Of a stretch of 64,000 nucleotides of DNA, positions 52,975 to 62,679 are shown piece by piece; the stretch's first letter is position 1, and each line of letters starts with the position of its first letter. The position numbers and the translations under genes are program-made. The stretch spans positions 2,046,001 to 2,110,000 of the forward strand of contig OZ254082.1 in NCBI GenBank assembly GCA_965267535.1, in the 5' to 3' direction. The DNA comes from CAXBNB01 sp965267535 (GTDB lineage Bacteria; Bacteroidota; Bacteroidia; Cytophagales; Cyclobacteriaceae). A model generated the notes under the pieces. It saw only the letters and a list, made by a program, of their open reading frames with translations. It ran no database searches and had not been told where the DNA came from.

Positions 52975-55785
52975 ATGAAAAAACGTGTACTGTATGTGTT
53001 GTTAGTAGCAATACAATTTAGTTTTTACTCCTACGCTCAGGCTCAGCATGGCCTGGTAAAGGGGAAGTTGACAGATGAAAACGGATTGGCTTTACCCGGA
53101 GCTACTCTTCGGATTACAGACATTCCTGGTTTAGGAGCTATATCTGAAGTGGATGGCTCTTTTGAAATTTTTCAGGTACCTGTGGGGGAGCACACTCTTG
53201 AAATAACTTATTTGGGATACAAAGAGTTTAAACAAACTATTTCTGTGGCCTCTGGTGCAGCCACCACTTTGGATTTTTCACTGGAACCCGGTGTGCTTAT
53301 TGGAGATGAAGTGCTCGTGCTGGGTGATCGCCTAAAGGGACAAGCAAAAGCACTGAACAAGCAAAAAACAAATGCCAACATTACTAATGTAGTGGCTGCT
53401 GATCAGATTGGGCGTTTTCCCGATGCTAATATTGGTGATGCTGTCAAGAGAATTCCCGGCATTACCATGCAAAACGATCAGGGAGAAGCGCGTAACATCA
53501 TTATAAGAGGAATGGCTCCACAATTGAACTCAGTGATGATAAATGGCGATAGAGTACCCTCAGCTGAAGGCGATAACCGAAATGTGCAGATGGACCTCAT
53601 TCCGGCTGATATGATACAAACGATAGAGGTAAATAAAGCGGTAACTCCCGATATGGAAGCCGATGCAATCGGTGGGGCAGTAAACCTTGTTACTCGCAAT
53701 GCTCCCGGTGGTATGCGTATATCGGGTACTGTAGCAAGTGGGTACAACATGCTTTCTGAGAAGCCCATATACACCGGTGCGTTGGTATTGGGCAACCGCT
53801 ATCTGGACGATAAGCTGGGTGCTATGCTTAGCTTGTCTTACAATAACCAAAAATTTGGGTCAGACAATGTGGAGGCTGAATGGGAGAATGAAGCTGAAAA
53901 CAATGCAGGTAACGATGTACAGGTAGCTCCCTACATTGGGGAATCTGATATAAGAAAGTATGTAGTGCAAAGAGTAAGAAGAAGTGCTTCTTTAAACTTG
54001 GATTACAAAATCAATGACAAGCATAGACTGTTTGTAAAGTCTATTTACAACTGGAGAGACGATTGGGAAAACAGGTTTAGGTTAAGAACTCGTAAAATTG
54101 CTCCGGTGTTTAGCGCAGATGATGCTACGATTACGGGGTTTGAAGGGGAGCAGAGAAGGCAGACCAAGGGAGGTATTGGAAATGATAGAGTAAACAATAC
54201 CCGGCTGGAAGATCAACGGGTGAAGCGATTGTCATTATCGGGTGAACACCTTATGGGTTCAGCAAAACTTACGTGGGCAGGGGCTTTTGCTCAGGCATCT
54301 GAGGATCGGCCAAACGAAAGGTACATACGCTATGCTTCTGATGATAAGTTTGATTTAATACATGATGTTTCAGATCCTCGCTTTCCTTTTGTAGGACCTT
54401 CCAACCCTGTCGATGTTGCATTAAATAGATTTGAATTTGACGAAATTACCGAGGAGCATCAATCCACTACAGAGACCGATAAAAACTTCAAGATGGACCT
54501 ATCTTTACCTGTGTCGGTGGTTAGCGGTCAGTTAGGTAAATTTAAAACAGGAGTACGTTTCAGGTCAAAAACCAAAAAGAGAGAAAATAGTTTCTTTTCT
54601 TATGAAGCTACAGCTACTAATCCGCAGGATTTTAGTACTCTGGCATCAATTCCCACTACAAATGAATCGGATGCATCGTACCTGGCAGGAGAAAAGTACC
54701 AGGCAGGTGCATTTGCGTCTCGTACATTTTTGGGCAGCCTCGATCTGGATAATGCCAGCCTTTTTGATAAGTCCGATGAACCTGCAGAATACCTCGCAAC
54801 AAACTATACTGCTGACGAAAAAATAACGGCGGGTTATGTTATGCTTGATCAGCAGCTAACGCCGAAACTTTCTGCACTGGCCGGTGTGAGGATAGAACAA
54901 ACTAGCATAGACTATACCGGAAACAAGGTAGAGGGTGAAGAAACACTCATAGGAGAGGTATCCAATACGGATAATTATACCAATATAATGCCTGGGCTGC
55001 ATTTGAAATATGATGCTAGGGAGAATCTTATCATAAGAGCAGCATGGACCAATACTATAGCCAGACCTAATTACTATGATTTGGTGCCTTATGTAGACGA
55101 CAGGAGTGAGGAAGACAGTGAAATATTCATGGGTAATGCATCATTGAACCCTACTACGTCTATGAACTTTGATTTGATGGTTGAAAATTATTTCCAATCA
55201 GTAGGATTGGTATCGGGTGGTGTTTTTTATAAAGATGTACAGGATTTTGTGTTTACTTCAGTCACAGAAGACCTGGACGGAAACGAAGTGTTTCAACCTA
55301 AAAACGGAGCAGAAGCTACTGTAAAAGGATTGGAATTGGCTGTGCAAAGGCAATTGGATTTTTTGCCGGGCTTCATGAAGGGTTTTGGAGTGTATGCTAA
55401 CTATACTTACACCGACTCAAAAGCAAGTGGTATTTCAGAACGCGATGACCTGGGGCTTCCCGGTACTGCCAAAAATATGTTTAATGGTTCACTGTCTTAC
55501 GAAACGGCTAAGCTGGTGCTAAGAGCATCTCTAAACTATGCCAGCGACTACCTCGATGAAGCGGGTGGAAGTGCTTTTCGTGACAGGTACTACGATTCCC
55601 AATTGTTTTTAGATGTAAATGGTTCTTATGCCATCACAGGTAACTGGAGGTTGTTTTTTGAAGCCAACAACCTAACCAATCAGCCATTGAGGTATTATCA
55701 GGGAGTGAAAGAACGCACTATGCAAGTGGAGTATTATGATGCCAGATTTAATCTGGGATTGAAGTTCGACTTGTTTGGTAAGTAA
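52975..55785 (+). CDS. TonB-dependent outer membrane receptor
   Basis: 936 residues from ATG 52975, which begins a signal peptide (ending SYAQAQ); the frame 11 codons upstream is not signal-like. A carboxypeptidase-regulatory-like domain (~27-110: GKLTDENGLALPGATL) precedes the plug (~135-250: FPDANIGDAVKRIPGITM, NIIIRGMAP, GGAVNLVTR) and a beta-barrel ending LGLKFDLFGK. It is of the TonB-Xanth-Caul type rather than SusC, and no SusD follows. The next gene is a metallophosphoesterase lipoprotein, so the receptor may import a phosphate-containing compound. A hairpin with a U-run lies between them. Confidence 0.94.
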   Translation: MKKRVLYVLLVAIQFSFYSYAQAQHGLVKGKLTDENGLALPGATLRITDIPGLGAISEVDGSFEIFQVPVGEHTLEITYLGYKEFKQTISVASGAATTLDFSLEPGVLIGDEVLVLGDRLKGQAKALNKQKTNANITNVVAADQIGRFPDANIGDAVKRIPGITMQNDQGEARNIIIRGMAPQLNSVMINGDRVPSAEGDNRNVQMDLIPADMIQTIEVNKAVTPDMEADAIGGAVNLVTRNAPGGMRISGTVASGYNMLSEKPIYTGALVLGNRYLDDKLGAMLSLSYNNQKFGSDNVEAEWENEAENNAGNDVQVAPYIGESDIRKYVVQRVRRSASLNLDYKINDKHRLFVKSIYNWRDDWENRFRLRTRKIAPVFSADDATITGFEGEQRRQTKGGIGNDRVNNTRLEDQRVKRLSLSGEHLMGSAKLTWAGAFAQASEDRPNERYIRYASDDKFDLIHDVSDPRFPFVGPSNPVDVALNRFEFDEITEEHQSTTETDKNFKMDLSLPVSVVSGQLGKFKTGVRFRSKTKKRENSFFSYEATATNPQDFSTLASIPTTNESDASYLAGEKYQAGAFASRTFLGSLDLDNASLFDKSDEPAEYLATNYTADEKITAGYVMLDQQLTPKLSALAGVRIEQTSIDYTGNKVEGEETLIGEVSNTDNYTNIMPGLHLKYDARENLIIRAAWTNTIARPNYYDLVPYVDDRSEEDSEIFMGNASLNPTTSMNFDLMVENYFQSVGLVSGGVFYKDVQDFVFTSVTEDLDGNEVFQPKNGAEATVKGLELAVQRQLDFLPGFMKGFGVYANYTYTDSKASGISERDDLGLPGTAKNMFNGSLSYETAKLVLRASLNYASDYLDEAGGSAFRDRYYDSQLFLDVNGSYAITGNWRLFFEANNLTNQPLRYYQGVKERTMQVEYYDARFNLGLKFDLFGK

Positions 55786-55807
55786 TTATTGATGCATAAT
55801 TTGGATG

Positions 55808-55841
55808 GGAGGGCTTTTTATGAAGCTCTCCTGTTTTTTTT
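55808..55841 (+). terminator. Intrinsic terminator after the TonB receptor gene
   Basis: GGAGGGCTT (55808-55816) and AAGCTCTCC (55823-55831) form a 9-bp stem with one G-U pair and a 6-nt loop, followed by a T8 run. It sits only 25 nt before the phosphatase start, so it would lower, not abolish, downstream expression if the two are one transcript. Confidence 0.75.
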
Positions 55842-55855
55842 AATTTGAACAAAAG

Positions 55856-56815
55856 ATGAATAAAATATACACATTTTTAGCACTACTATTCACAATATTG
55901 GCCTGTGAGCCGGCCAAAAAATCAGACAACACAACCGTAGATGCCATTTTTGTAACTCCGGAAGTGGTAGAGGATGCATATCATTTTTATGTGATTGGCG
56001 ACTGGGGAAGAAACGGCCAGTACCGCCAAAAAGAATTGGCAGACCGGATGAATGAAGTGGCTGAACACATTGAGCCAGAGTTTATTATCTCTACAGGAGA
56101 TAACTTTTACCCTAATGGGGTAGCAAGTGTAGACGATCCATATTGGCAGTCTTCATATGAGAATGTGTACTCAGGAGCATTGCTTTTTTGCCCTTGGAAT
56201 GTGGTGCTGGGCAATCACGATTACAGAGGAAATGCACAGGCAGAAATAGATTATACCCATGTCAGTCGCAGGTGGAATATGCCTGCCAGGTATTATTATC
56301 AGGATATAGAAGAAGACGGATTGTCTATGCGTTTTATATACCTGGATACTTCCCCCTTTGAAGATGAATATTATTCGGAAGCCAAGTATAAAAGCGTGTG
56401 GGAACAGGACTCTACGGCTCAATTGCAATGGATGCATAAAGTTATGGCAGTGGATACGATGGATTGGAAAGTGGTGGTGGGGCACCATCCTCTATACTCA
56501 GGAGGCAAGCGTGCAGGAGAAGCTAATGCTGTTAAGGAGCACCTGGAAAAAGTGTTGCATCAATACAATATAGATCTGTATCTGGCCGGACATGAACATG
56601 ATATGCAGTATATCAAGCCAGATGGCCCTACACATCATATTATTTCGGGAGCAGGTTCAGAAGTGCGTCCCACAGGAATGTTGCCCCAGTCGGTTTATGC
56701 TGCTTCTGTTCAGGGCTTTGTGGCTGTATCAGCTACTAAAGAGGCTTTGATGTTTCAAATGATAGATTACACCGGTAATGTGTTATTTAAAAGTAAAATA
56801 CCAAAAGGTAAATAA
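55856..56815 (+). CDS. Metallophosphoesterase lipoprotein (tartrate-resistant acid phosphatase-like)
   Basis: 319 residues. Lipobox ILAC with cysteine 17. The metallophosphatase motifs are complete and in order: GDWG (~residue 48), STGDNFYPNG, LGNHDY, GHHPLYSGG and AGHEHDMQY, the pattern of purple acid phosphatases of the TRAP (ACP5-like) type. It hydrolyses phosphomonoesters outside the inner membrane. With the TonB receptor upstream it suggests an organophosphate-scavenging pair. No Pho box consensus for Bacteroidota is known to me, so regulation by phosphate is only a guess. Confidence 0.92.
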   Translation: MNKIYTFLALLFTILACEPAKKSDNTTVDAIFVTPEVVEDAYHFYVIGDWGRNGQYRQKELADRMNEVAEHIEPEFIISTGDNFYPNGVASVDDPYWQSSYENVYSGALLFCPWNVVLGNHDYRGNAQAEIDYTHVSRRWNMPARYYYQDIEEDGLSMRFIYLDTSPFEDEYYSEAKYKSVWEQDSTAQLQWMHKVMAVDTMDWKVVVGHHPLYSGGKRAGEANAVKEHLEKVLHQYNIDLYLAGHEHDMQYIKPDGPTHHIISGAGSEVRPTGMLPQSVYAASVQGFVAVSATKEALMFQMIDYTGNVLFKSKIPKGK

Positions 56816-57054
56816 ATTAGTGTATCTCTTTTGAAGGTGTAAGTGAAGAACGTTGTTATAGTTTGATTTCAAATAATTGCCATTCAACTACGAAATTTTG
56901 CATTTCAACTGATTTTTTTTCACTTCTGATGCAGATGTCGTAGTTTCGAATATTGTTAAGCATAGTTGCTTAGATCTTCCGTTTGCACGTGTGTTTTGTT
57001 TCAGTCGGAGGATGTCAGAGTTATTTTGTAGCTTAAGAATACACTTTATTAGAA

Positions 57055-57606
57055 ATGCATATACTCCTTTCATTTATCCTCTTAGTTCAAGTAAGTTTAG
57101 TAACTGACCAGCCCACGGTAAACGAACAACCCAGAAAATATGCCATAGGGGACGAAGCACATGGAGGGATTATATTTTATTTGGACCCCTCCGGCGAACA
57201 TGGGTTGGTAGCTGCGCCAAAGGACCTGTCACTGGGGAAAAAGGATCGTATGGTCTGGGGTTGTGTAGATATGCATGTGGGAGGAGCAAGGCTCACAGCT
57301 ATCGGTACAGGAGATAAAAACACCAAAGACATAGTGGAGTCCTGCACCAAAGGAGAAACAGCTGCAGAGGCCTGTTACAAACTTAAGCTCAACGGCTATA
57401 GCGATTGGTACCTGCCTTCCAAAGGAGAGCTGGATCAGATGTTTAAAAACAGCAAAAAAGCCAAACTGAAAATGAAAAAGGCCGGATACTGGAGCTCTTC
57501 AGGCAATGGCATAGGCAATGCCTGGGTGCAGACTTTTGGCATGGGGTATCAGTTTGTCAGTGCCAAATACGGCAGCCACAGGGTACGGGCTATTCGCAAA
57601 TTTTAG
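57055..57606 (+). CDS. DUF1566 (Lcl-C-like) domain protein, exported
   Basis: 183 residues. N-terminal hydrophobic signal (MHILLSFILLVQVSLV). The mature protein is one Lcl_C/DUF1566 domain: GDEAHGGIIFYLDPSGEHGLVAA, the ACYKLKLNGYSDWYLPSKGELDQMF core, and GYWSSSGNG with the HRVRAIRKF end. Such C-type-lectin-like domains bind surface ligands and often occur in multi-domain proteins; here it stands alone. Function unknown. The 239-bp upstream gap has an ACTACGA/TCGTAGT repeat about 50 bp apart but no clear promoter. Confidence 0.83.
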   Translation: MHILLSFILLVQVSLVTDQPTVNEQPRKYAIGDEAHGGIIFYLDPSGEHGLVAAPKDLSLGKKDRMVWGCVDMHVGGARLTAIGTGDKNTKDIVESCTKGETAAEACYKLKLNGYSDWYLPSKGELDQMFKNSKKAKLKMKKAGYWSSSGNGIGNAWVQTFGMGYQFVSAKYGSHRVRAIRKF

Positions 57607-57621
57607 ACCTTAAGCGGGGCG

Positions 57622-58581
57622 CTAATTTACCTGATTGGGTATTTTTTGCCCCTTGCACCCAGCAAGGATATTGTCTACGGCAATCATTCCCATTTTTGTA
57701 CGTGTAGTTACAGATGCACTCCCTATATGAGGAAGCAGTACTGTGTTGTTCATTGTAAGTAAGTCGGGGTGTATTTTGGGTTCTTCTTCAAATACATCTA
57801 ACCCTGCTCCGGCTATTTCTTTGCTTTTTAGGGCATCAACCAGCGCCTGCTCGTCTATCACCGCACCACGGGCAGTGTTAATGATAAAACCAGAGTCTTT
57901 CATTTTAGAAAATGCTGTCTTGTCTATAAGGTGGTGTGTGTCGGGAGTATAAGCCACATGCAGAGAAACAAAATCAGCTTGAGCCAGCACTTCATCCATA
58001 GGCCTGTAGGTGAGTCCCAGGGTATGCTCTTCTTCCTCAGACAATCGGGTACGATTCCAGTAGATTACATTCATGTCAAACCCCTTACCCCGCTTAGCCA
58101 AAGCCTTGCCTATTCTACCCAGACCTATGATACCCAGCGTAGCTCCGTATACATCTGCACCTAAAAATTGCGACGGCTCCCAACCCGGCCATTTTTCTGA
58201 TCGAATGTAGTGATCCGCTTCGGCTATCCGTCTTGCCAGTGAAATGATCAGAGCAAAAGCCAAATCCGCAGAAGATTCAGTCAATACACCCGGAGTGTTG
58301 GTTACGGCAATGCCTCGTTCAGAGGCAGCTTCCAGGTCTATGTTGTTGTAGCCCACGGCATAGTTGGCGATTACTTTTAGGTTGGGGTTGGCATTCATCA
58401 CCTGAGCGTCTATGTGGTCTGTGAGTAAACACAGCAAAGCATCTTTTCCTTGTATTCCGGCTATTATTTCTTCTTTGGTTAGTGCCCGCTCTTCTGTGTT
58501 CATTTCAAGTTCTGTCTCTGCTTGCAATCTTTTCATTACTTGCTCTGGTAGCGATCGGGTAAGAAATACTTTTGGCTTCAT
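57622..58581 (-). CDS. D-2-hydroxyacid dehydrogenase (glyoxylate/hydroxypyruvate or 2-ketogluconate reductase type)
   Basis: 319 residues with the 2-hydroxyacid dehydrogenase fold: NAD(P) site LGIIGLGRIGKALAKR, catalytic Arg in NTARGAVIDE, Glu in DVFEEEP and His in LLPHIGSAS. Sequence resembles glyoxylate/2-ketogluconate reductases (GyaR/TkrA group). It is divergent from gntR, sharing the intergenic dyad at 58714-58738, so it is likely a member of the sugar-acid regulon, for example reducing a 2-keto acid. Exact substrate unknown. Confidence 0.9.
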   Translation of the reverse strand: MKPKVFLTRSLPEQVMKRLQAETELEMNTEERALTKEEIIAGIQGKDALLCLLTDHIDAQVMNANPNLKVIANYAVGYNNIDLEAASERGIAVTNTPGVLTESSADLAFALIISLARRIAEADHYIRSEKWPGWEPSQFLGADVYGATLGIIGLGRIGKALAKRGKGFDMNVIYWNRTRLSEEEEHTLGLTYRPMDEVLAQADFVSLHVAYTPDTHHLIDKTAFSKMKDSGFIINTARGAVIDEQALVDALKSKEIAGAGLDVFEEEPKIHPDLLTMNNTVLLPHIGSASVTTRTKMGMIAVDNILAGCKGQKIPNQVN

Positions 58582-58713
58582 AGGATTGATTTTGATTTAA
58601 AATTGAAAGATAAAAACTGACACTTTCTCTGCTAAATTTTAATTCGCTTTTTTCAAAAATTATGTTCGTAGCTCGTCTGCCACAGGGCTTTTTTAGTTTC
58701 TAGACTCAAGTCT

Positions 58714-58738
58714 GCAATATTTGTCATACAAATATTGC
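58714..58738. promoter_or_regulatory. Perfect 11-3-11 inverted repeat, probable GntR/FadR-type operator
   Basis: GCAATATTTGT, CAT, ACAAATATTGC, all 11 pairs complementary. Its core TTGTCATACAA fits the TNGTNNNACNA pattern of FadR-type GntR operators. It lies between the dehydrogenase and gntR genes, 69 bp before the gntR start. A second imperfect copy, TTATCATACAGAA (58783-58795), lies 12 bp before the gntR ATG. Confidence 0.7.
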
Positions 58739-58807
58739 GTATTTATACATTTTGATCAGTATATTGGTGTTTTGTTCTAAAGTTATCATACAGAAATATA
58801 CCATGTT

Positions 58808-59557
58808 ATGGCAGAGGTTTCATCAGGTATTCCGCTGAATATCCGCATAGAAAGGGCAATAGAGAACTCTATACGCAACAGGGAATATGTAGTGGGGGAT
58901 AAGCTTCCTACCGAAAACGAATATTGCCGGCAGTTTTCAGCCAGCCGTACGGCGGTAAGAGAGGCATTGAAGAGTTTGAATTCCCGGGGATTGATCGATA
59001 TACGAAAGGGAAGCGGTATTTATGTAACAAAACTGAGCACCAAAGGAGCAATAGACTTACTCAATTTTTACTTCGAAATGTCTGAAGATCAGGAATTGGT
59101 GTTTAGCACGATTAAAGCGAGAAGTTTGTTTGAGCCGGAAATAGCCGCGCAGGCAGCTCTACACCGCTCCGACGAAGATTTGAAAAAACTGGCAAAAAAC
59201 CTGCAGCACATGCGAGACTGCCCCCTGGAGGAGGTGGAAAAGGAAACAGCATTGGATCAGGAATTTCATGCGATAGTTACAGCTGCGGCACGCAACCCGG
59301 TAGTGAGAATAATGATGGAGCCTATTTTTAATCTGATTCCGCGGTATACCAAAACGGTATATGGAAAAGAAGGGTCATCCAGTCCGCTGGACAGGCGTGA
59401 AGATACACTGCGGTATCATACAGCGATTTTTGAGGCCATAGAGGCCCGGGATAGCCGGGAGGCTTTTTACCAAATGAAGGAAAGCCTGATTAAAACAGAA
59501 AAGAATTTTAAAGCCTACCTGAAAGCCATAGAGCAGGAAGGTAGCCTATCAAGCTAA
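58808..59557 (+). CDS. GntR family transcriptional regulator (FadR subfamily, FCD domain)
   Basis: 249 residues. N-terminal winged helix (VVGDKLPTENEYCRQFSASRTAVREALKSLNSRGLIDIRKGSGIYV) is GntR-type; the C-terminal all-helical FCD domain holds likely metal/ligand histidines (DQEFHAIV, RYHTAIF). It probably represses the downstream dehydratase-permease-kinase-aldolase genes and, by its position, the divergent dehydrogenase. It precedes the dehydratase gene by 10 bp. The effector is likely a sugar acid or its keto-deoxy derivative, inferred from the genes controlled. Confidence 0.94.
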   Translation: MAEVSSGIPLNIRIERAIENSIRNREYVVGDKLPTENEYCRQFSASRTAVREALKSLNSRGLIDIRKGSGIYVTKLSTKGAIDLLNFYFEMSEDQELVFSTIKARSLFEPEIAAQAALHRSDEDLKKLAKNLQHMRDCPLEEVEKETALDQEFHAIVTAAARNPVVRIMMEPIFNLIPRYTKTVYGKEGSSSPLDRREDTLRYHTAIFEAIEARDSREAFYQMKESLIKTEKNFKAYLKAIEQEGSLSS

Positions 59558-59567
59558 ATCAAAGAAA

Positions 59568-61292
59568 ATGGAAGAAAAGAAACCGTTGAGGAGTCAGAGC
59601 TGGTTTGCTCCGGCCGATGAAAAGTTGGGATTTATCAACCGAAGCTGGTTGCGCAATCAGGGATGTCCGGATGATTATTTTACAGGGCGTCCCGTAATTG
59701 GGATTTGCAATACATGGTCTGAGCTAACCCCCTGTAACGCTCACCTAAGGGATTTTGCCGATATGGTAAAACGAGGAATTCTTGAAGCAGGTGGAGTACC
59801 GTTTGAATTTCCGGTTACTTCTATGGGAGAAACACTCATGCGCCCCACAGCCATGCTGTTTAGAAATCTGTCGAGTATGGATACAGAGGAGAGTATCCGG
59901 GCAAACCCTTTGGATGGTGTGGTGTTGCTTACGGGTTGTGATAAGACTACTCCGGCTACAGTGATGGGAGCGTGTAGTGTGGATATACCCACTATAGTAG
60001 TGCCGGGAGGGCCTATGCTCAACGGCAAGTACAAAGGCGAGGCGATAGGTTCGGGTACATTTGCCTGGAAGATAAAAGAAAAGATGAGCAATGAGAACTT
60101 TACCAAAAAAGACCTCTCAGAAGCAGAAGTTTGTAATTCGCGAAGTGCGGGGCATTGTATGACCATGGGTACGGCCTCTACTATGGCCTGCATGGTGGAG
60201 TCGCTGGGGCTTACACTGCCCGGAGCTGCTGCTATACCGGCAGTAGATGCCCGTAAAAAGCTACTCGCTCAGCTATCGGGCAGGCGAATAGTGGGTATGG
60301 TGAAGGAAGACCTGAAACCATCGAAGATTTTGACCCGAAAAGCCTTTGAAAACGCTATAGTGGTAAATGCAGCCATCGGAGGTTCTACTAATTTTATTAT
60401 ACACCTGCAGGCTATTGCTGGAAGAATAGGCGTTGAATTGGAGTTGAAAGATTTTGATAAGCTGGGCAGTCATGTGCCTTTGCTGGTAAATCTCATGCCT
60501 TCGGGCAAGTTTTTGATGGAAGACTTTTTTGATGCAGGAGGGTTGCCCGCAGTAATCAGGGAGCTAAAAGACCGCATACACGGCGATGCGATAACGGCCA
60601 ATGGCCTCACACTGGGCGAAAACAACCTGGATGCAGAATGCTACAACCGCGAAGTGATAGCTACCGAAGAAAAGCCTTTTCAGGATGCGGCAGGTATAGC
60701 TGTATTGTATGGCAATCTGTGCGAAAATGGCGCGGTGATAAAGCCCTCGGCAGCTACTTCTGAGCTGATGGTGCATACAGGCAAAGCCGTAGTGTTTGAG
60801 TCTATAGAAGACTGTCATGCCCGCCTGGACGACCCTGATCTGGATATTGATGAAAACAGTGTGATAGTCTTGCAGGGAGTGGGGCCGGTGGGCTATCCGG
60901 GCATGGCGGAAGTAGGCAATGTGCCTTTGCCGCTGAAATTGATAAAAAAGGGCGTTAAGGATATGGTACGTATATCCGATGGCAGAATGAGCGGTACGGC
61001 CTTTGGTACCGTAGTGCTGCATGTATCGCCTGAATCTGCTATTGGCGGTGCATTGGCTTTGGTCAGGACCGGCGATGAAATAGAGCTGGATGTGCCCAAT
61101 CGAAAACTACAATTGAAAGTATCCGACGAAGAGTTGGAAAAGAGGCGTAAGGAATGGAAAAAACCTGCACCTCATACAAAAAGAGGGTATGTAAAACTCT
61201 ATGTAGACACTGTGCAGCAGGCACACCTGGGTGCCGATCTCGATTTTCTGGTAGGTGGTTCCGGAGATGAGGTTACCCGACATTCGCATTAA
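59568..61292 (+). CDS. IlvD/Edd family sugar-acid dehydratase
   Basis: 574 residues. Iron-sulfur ligands expected at Cys47 (GICNTW), the LTGCDKTTP cysteine and the CNSRSAGHC block. The catalytic-serine stretch ISDGRMSGTAFGT and RPTAML are those of the L-arabonate/D-xylonate/gluconate-type dehydratases rather than of dihydroxy-acid dehydratase IlvD. It produces a 2-keto-3-deoxy sugar acid. With the kinase and aldolase that follow it forms a nonphosphorylated-dehydration then phosphorylation pathway. Which acid (gluconate, galactonate, arabonate or other) is not decidable. Confidence 0.92.
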   Translation: MEEKKPLRSQSWFAPADEKLGFINRSWLRNQGCPDDYFTGRPVIGICNTWSELTPCNAHLRDFADMVKRGILEAGGVPFEFPVTSMGETLMRPTAMLFRNLSSMDTEESIRANPLDGVVLLTGCDKTTPATVMGACSVDIPTIVVPGGPMLNGKYKGEAIGSGTFAWKIKEKMSNENFTKKDLSEAEVCNSRSAGHCMTMGTASTMACMVESLGLTLPGAAAIPAVDARKKLLAQLSGRRIVGMVKEDLKPSKILTRKAFENAIVVNAAIGGSTNFIIHLQAIAGRIGVELELKDFDKLGSHVPLLVNLMPSGKFLMEDFFDAGGLPAVIRELKDRIHGDAITANGLTLGENNLDAECYNREVIATEEKPFQDAAGIAVLYGNLCENGAVIKPSAATSELMVHTGKAVVFESIEDCHARLDDPDLDIDENSVIVLQGVGPVGYPGMAEVGNVPLPLKLIKKGVKDMVRISDGRMSGTAFGTVVLHVSPESAIGGALALVRTGDEIELDVPNRKLQLKVSDEELEKRRKEWKKPAPHTKRGYVKLYVDTVQQAHLGADLDFLVGGSGDEVTRHSH

Positions 61293-61328
61293 ACTATATT
61301 CATCAACTATACTAAATCACAACTTACT

Positions 61329-62663
61329 ATGACTATACTATTACTATTATTTAGTGTGGTGCTTATTATTTTGCTTACCGCAAAATTCAATGTGCATCCG
61401 TTTTTGGCACTGTTGTGTGCAGCATTAGCATTTGCTCTGCTGTCGGGCATGCCATTCGATCTGATCTTAAAATCTATCAACGAAGGATTTGGTGGTACAC
61501 TGGGCAGTATAGGTATTGTCATAGTGCTGGGAGTAATCATCGGAGCTTTTTTGGAACACTCCGGAGGGGCTTTCAAACTGGCTGAAGCGGTGCTCAAAGT
61601 GATAGGCAAAAACAGAGTGCATGAGGCCATGGGCATTATAGGTTACATTGTTTCCATTCCGGTATTTGCCGATAGCGGTTTTATCATTCTCAACCCTCTC
61701 AACAAAAGCCTCACAAAAAAAGCAGGCTTGTCTATAGCCGGTACGGGAGTGGCGCTTATTTTGGGACTGATGCTCACGCATGTAATGGTACCGCCTACAC
61801 CCGGGCCTATTGCTGCAGCCGGCATACTTCATGCCGATGTAGGCCTGGTCATGTTGCTGGGTATAGTGGTGAGTGCACTTTCCCTGATTGTGGCTATCGT
61901 ATATGCTAAAAAAGTAGCAGCAAAGACCTACATCGATCCCAACCCGGAATACACCGAAGAGGAGATACAGAAAAAAATAAAAGAAGCACCCGGAGCGGCT
62001 AAGTCTTTTCTGCCCATTCTTGTTCCCATACTACTTATTATTGGAAAATCTGTGGTGATTTTTTCGTTGGATGCGCCTCAGCAGGAAAGTGCCTGGGTTG
62101 GAGTAGTCAATTTTGTAGGTTCACCAGTGGTAGCTTTGATAATCGGTATGTTGCTGGCTTTTTTATTGCCCAAAAAAATAGACAAAGAAGTACTGTCTAC
62201 TACAGGCTGGGTGGGGCGTGCCCTTACCGACGCATCTACCATCTTATTGGTGACCGGCGCTGGGGGTATCTTTGGCAAGATGCTGCAAAATTCCGGTATC
62301 GGCGATGTAATGGCCGACCTTTTTGCCGGAGCAAGTCTGGGCATCTGGTTGCCATTTATTCTGTGTGCAGCTATTAAAACAGCTCAGGGGTCGTCTACCG
62401 TGGCACTTATTACCACAGCGTCTATAGTAGCTCCTTTGCTTAGCTCGCTGGGATTCGATACCGAAATGCAGAAAGCTCTGGTAGTGGTAGCCATCGGTGC
62501 GGGAGCTGCTGTAGTGGCACATGCCAACGATAGTGGGTTTTGGGTGGTTACTCAGCTCACCGGTATGGATATCAAAACCGGCTATCGTCTGTATACGGTA
62601 GGCACGTTTATAGTGGGAGTTTTTGCTGCATTGCTCGTGTTTCTCATTTCTTTATTTGTGTAA
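61329..62663 (+). CDS. GntP family gluconate/sugar-acid:H+ symporter
   Basis: 444 residues with about 12-14 hydrophobic segments. Family blocks: GFGGTLGSIGIVIVLGVIIGAFLEHSGGA, IPVFADSGFIILNPL, THVMVPPTPGPIAAAG and KTAQGSSTVALITTASI near the C-terminus. It carries the substrate of the dehydratase into the cell. It lies 36 bp after the dehydratase and 16 bp before the kinase, so the operon is compact. Confidence 0.95.
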   Translation: MTILLLLFSVVLIILLTAKFNVHPFLALLCAALAFALLSGMPFDLILKSINEGFGGTLGSIGIVIVLGVIIGAFLEHSGGAFKLAEAVLKVIGKNRVHEAMGIIGYIVSIPVFADSGFIILNPLNKSLTKKAGLSIAGTGVALILGLMLTHVMVPPTPGPIAAAGILHADVGLVMLLGIVVSALSLIVAIVYAKKVAAKTYIDPNPEYTEEEIQKKIKEAPGAAKSFLPILVPILLIIGKSVVIFSLDAPQQESAWVGVVNFVGSPVVALIIGMLLAFLLPKKIDKEVLSTTGWVGRALTDASTILLVTGAGGIFGKMLQNSGIGDVMADLFAGASLGIWLPFILCAAIKTAQGSSTVALITTASIVAPLLSSLGFDTEMQKALVVVAIGAGAAVVAHANDSGFWVVTQLTGMDIKTGYRLYTVGTFIVGVFAALLVFLISLFV

Positions 62664-62679
62664 AAATCATACCATCAAA

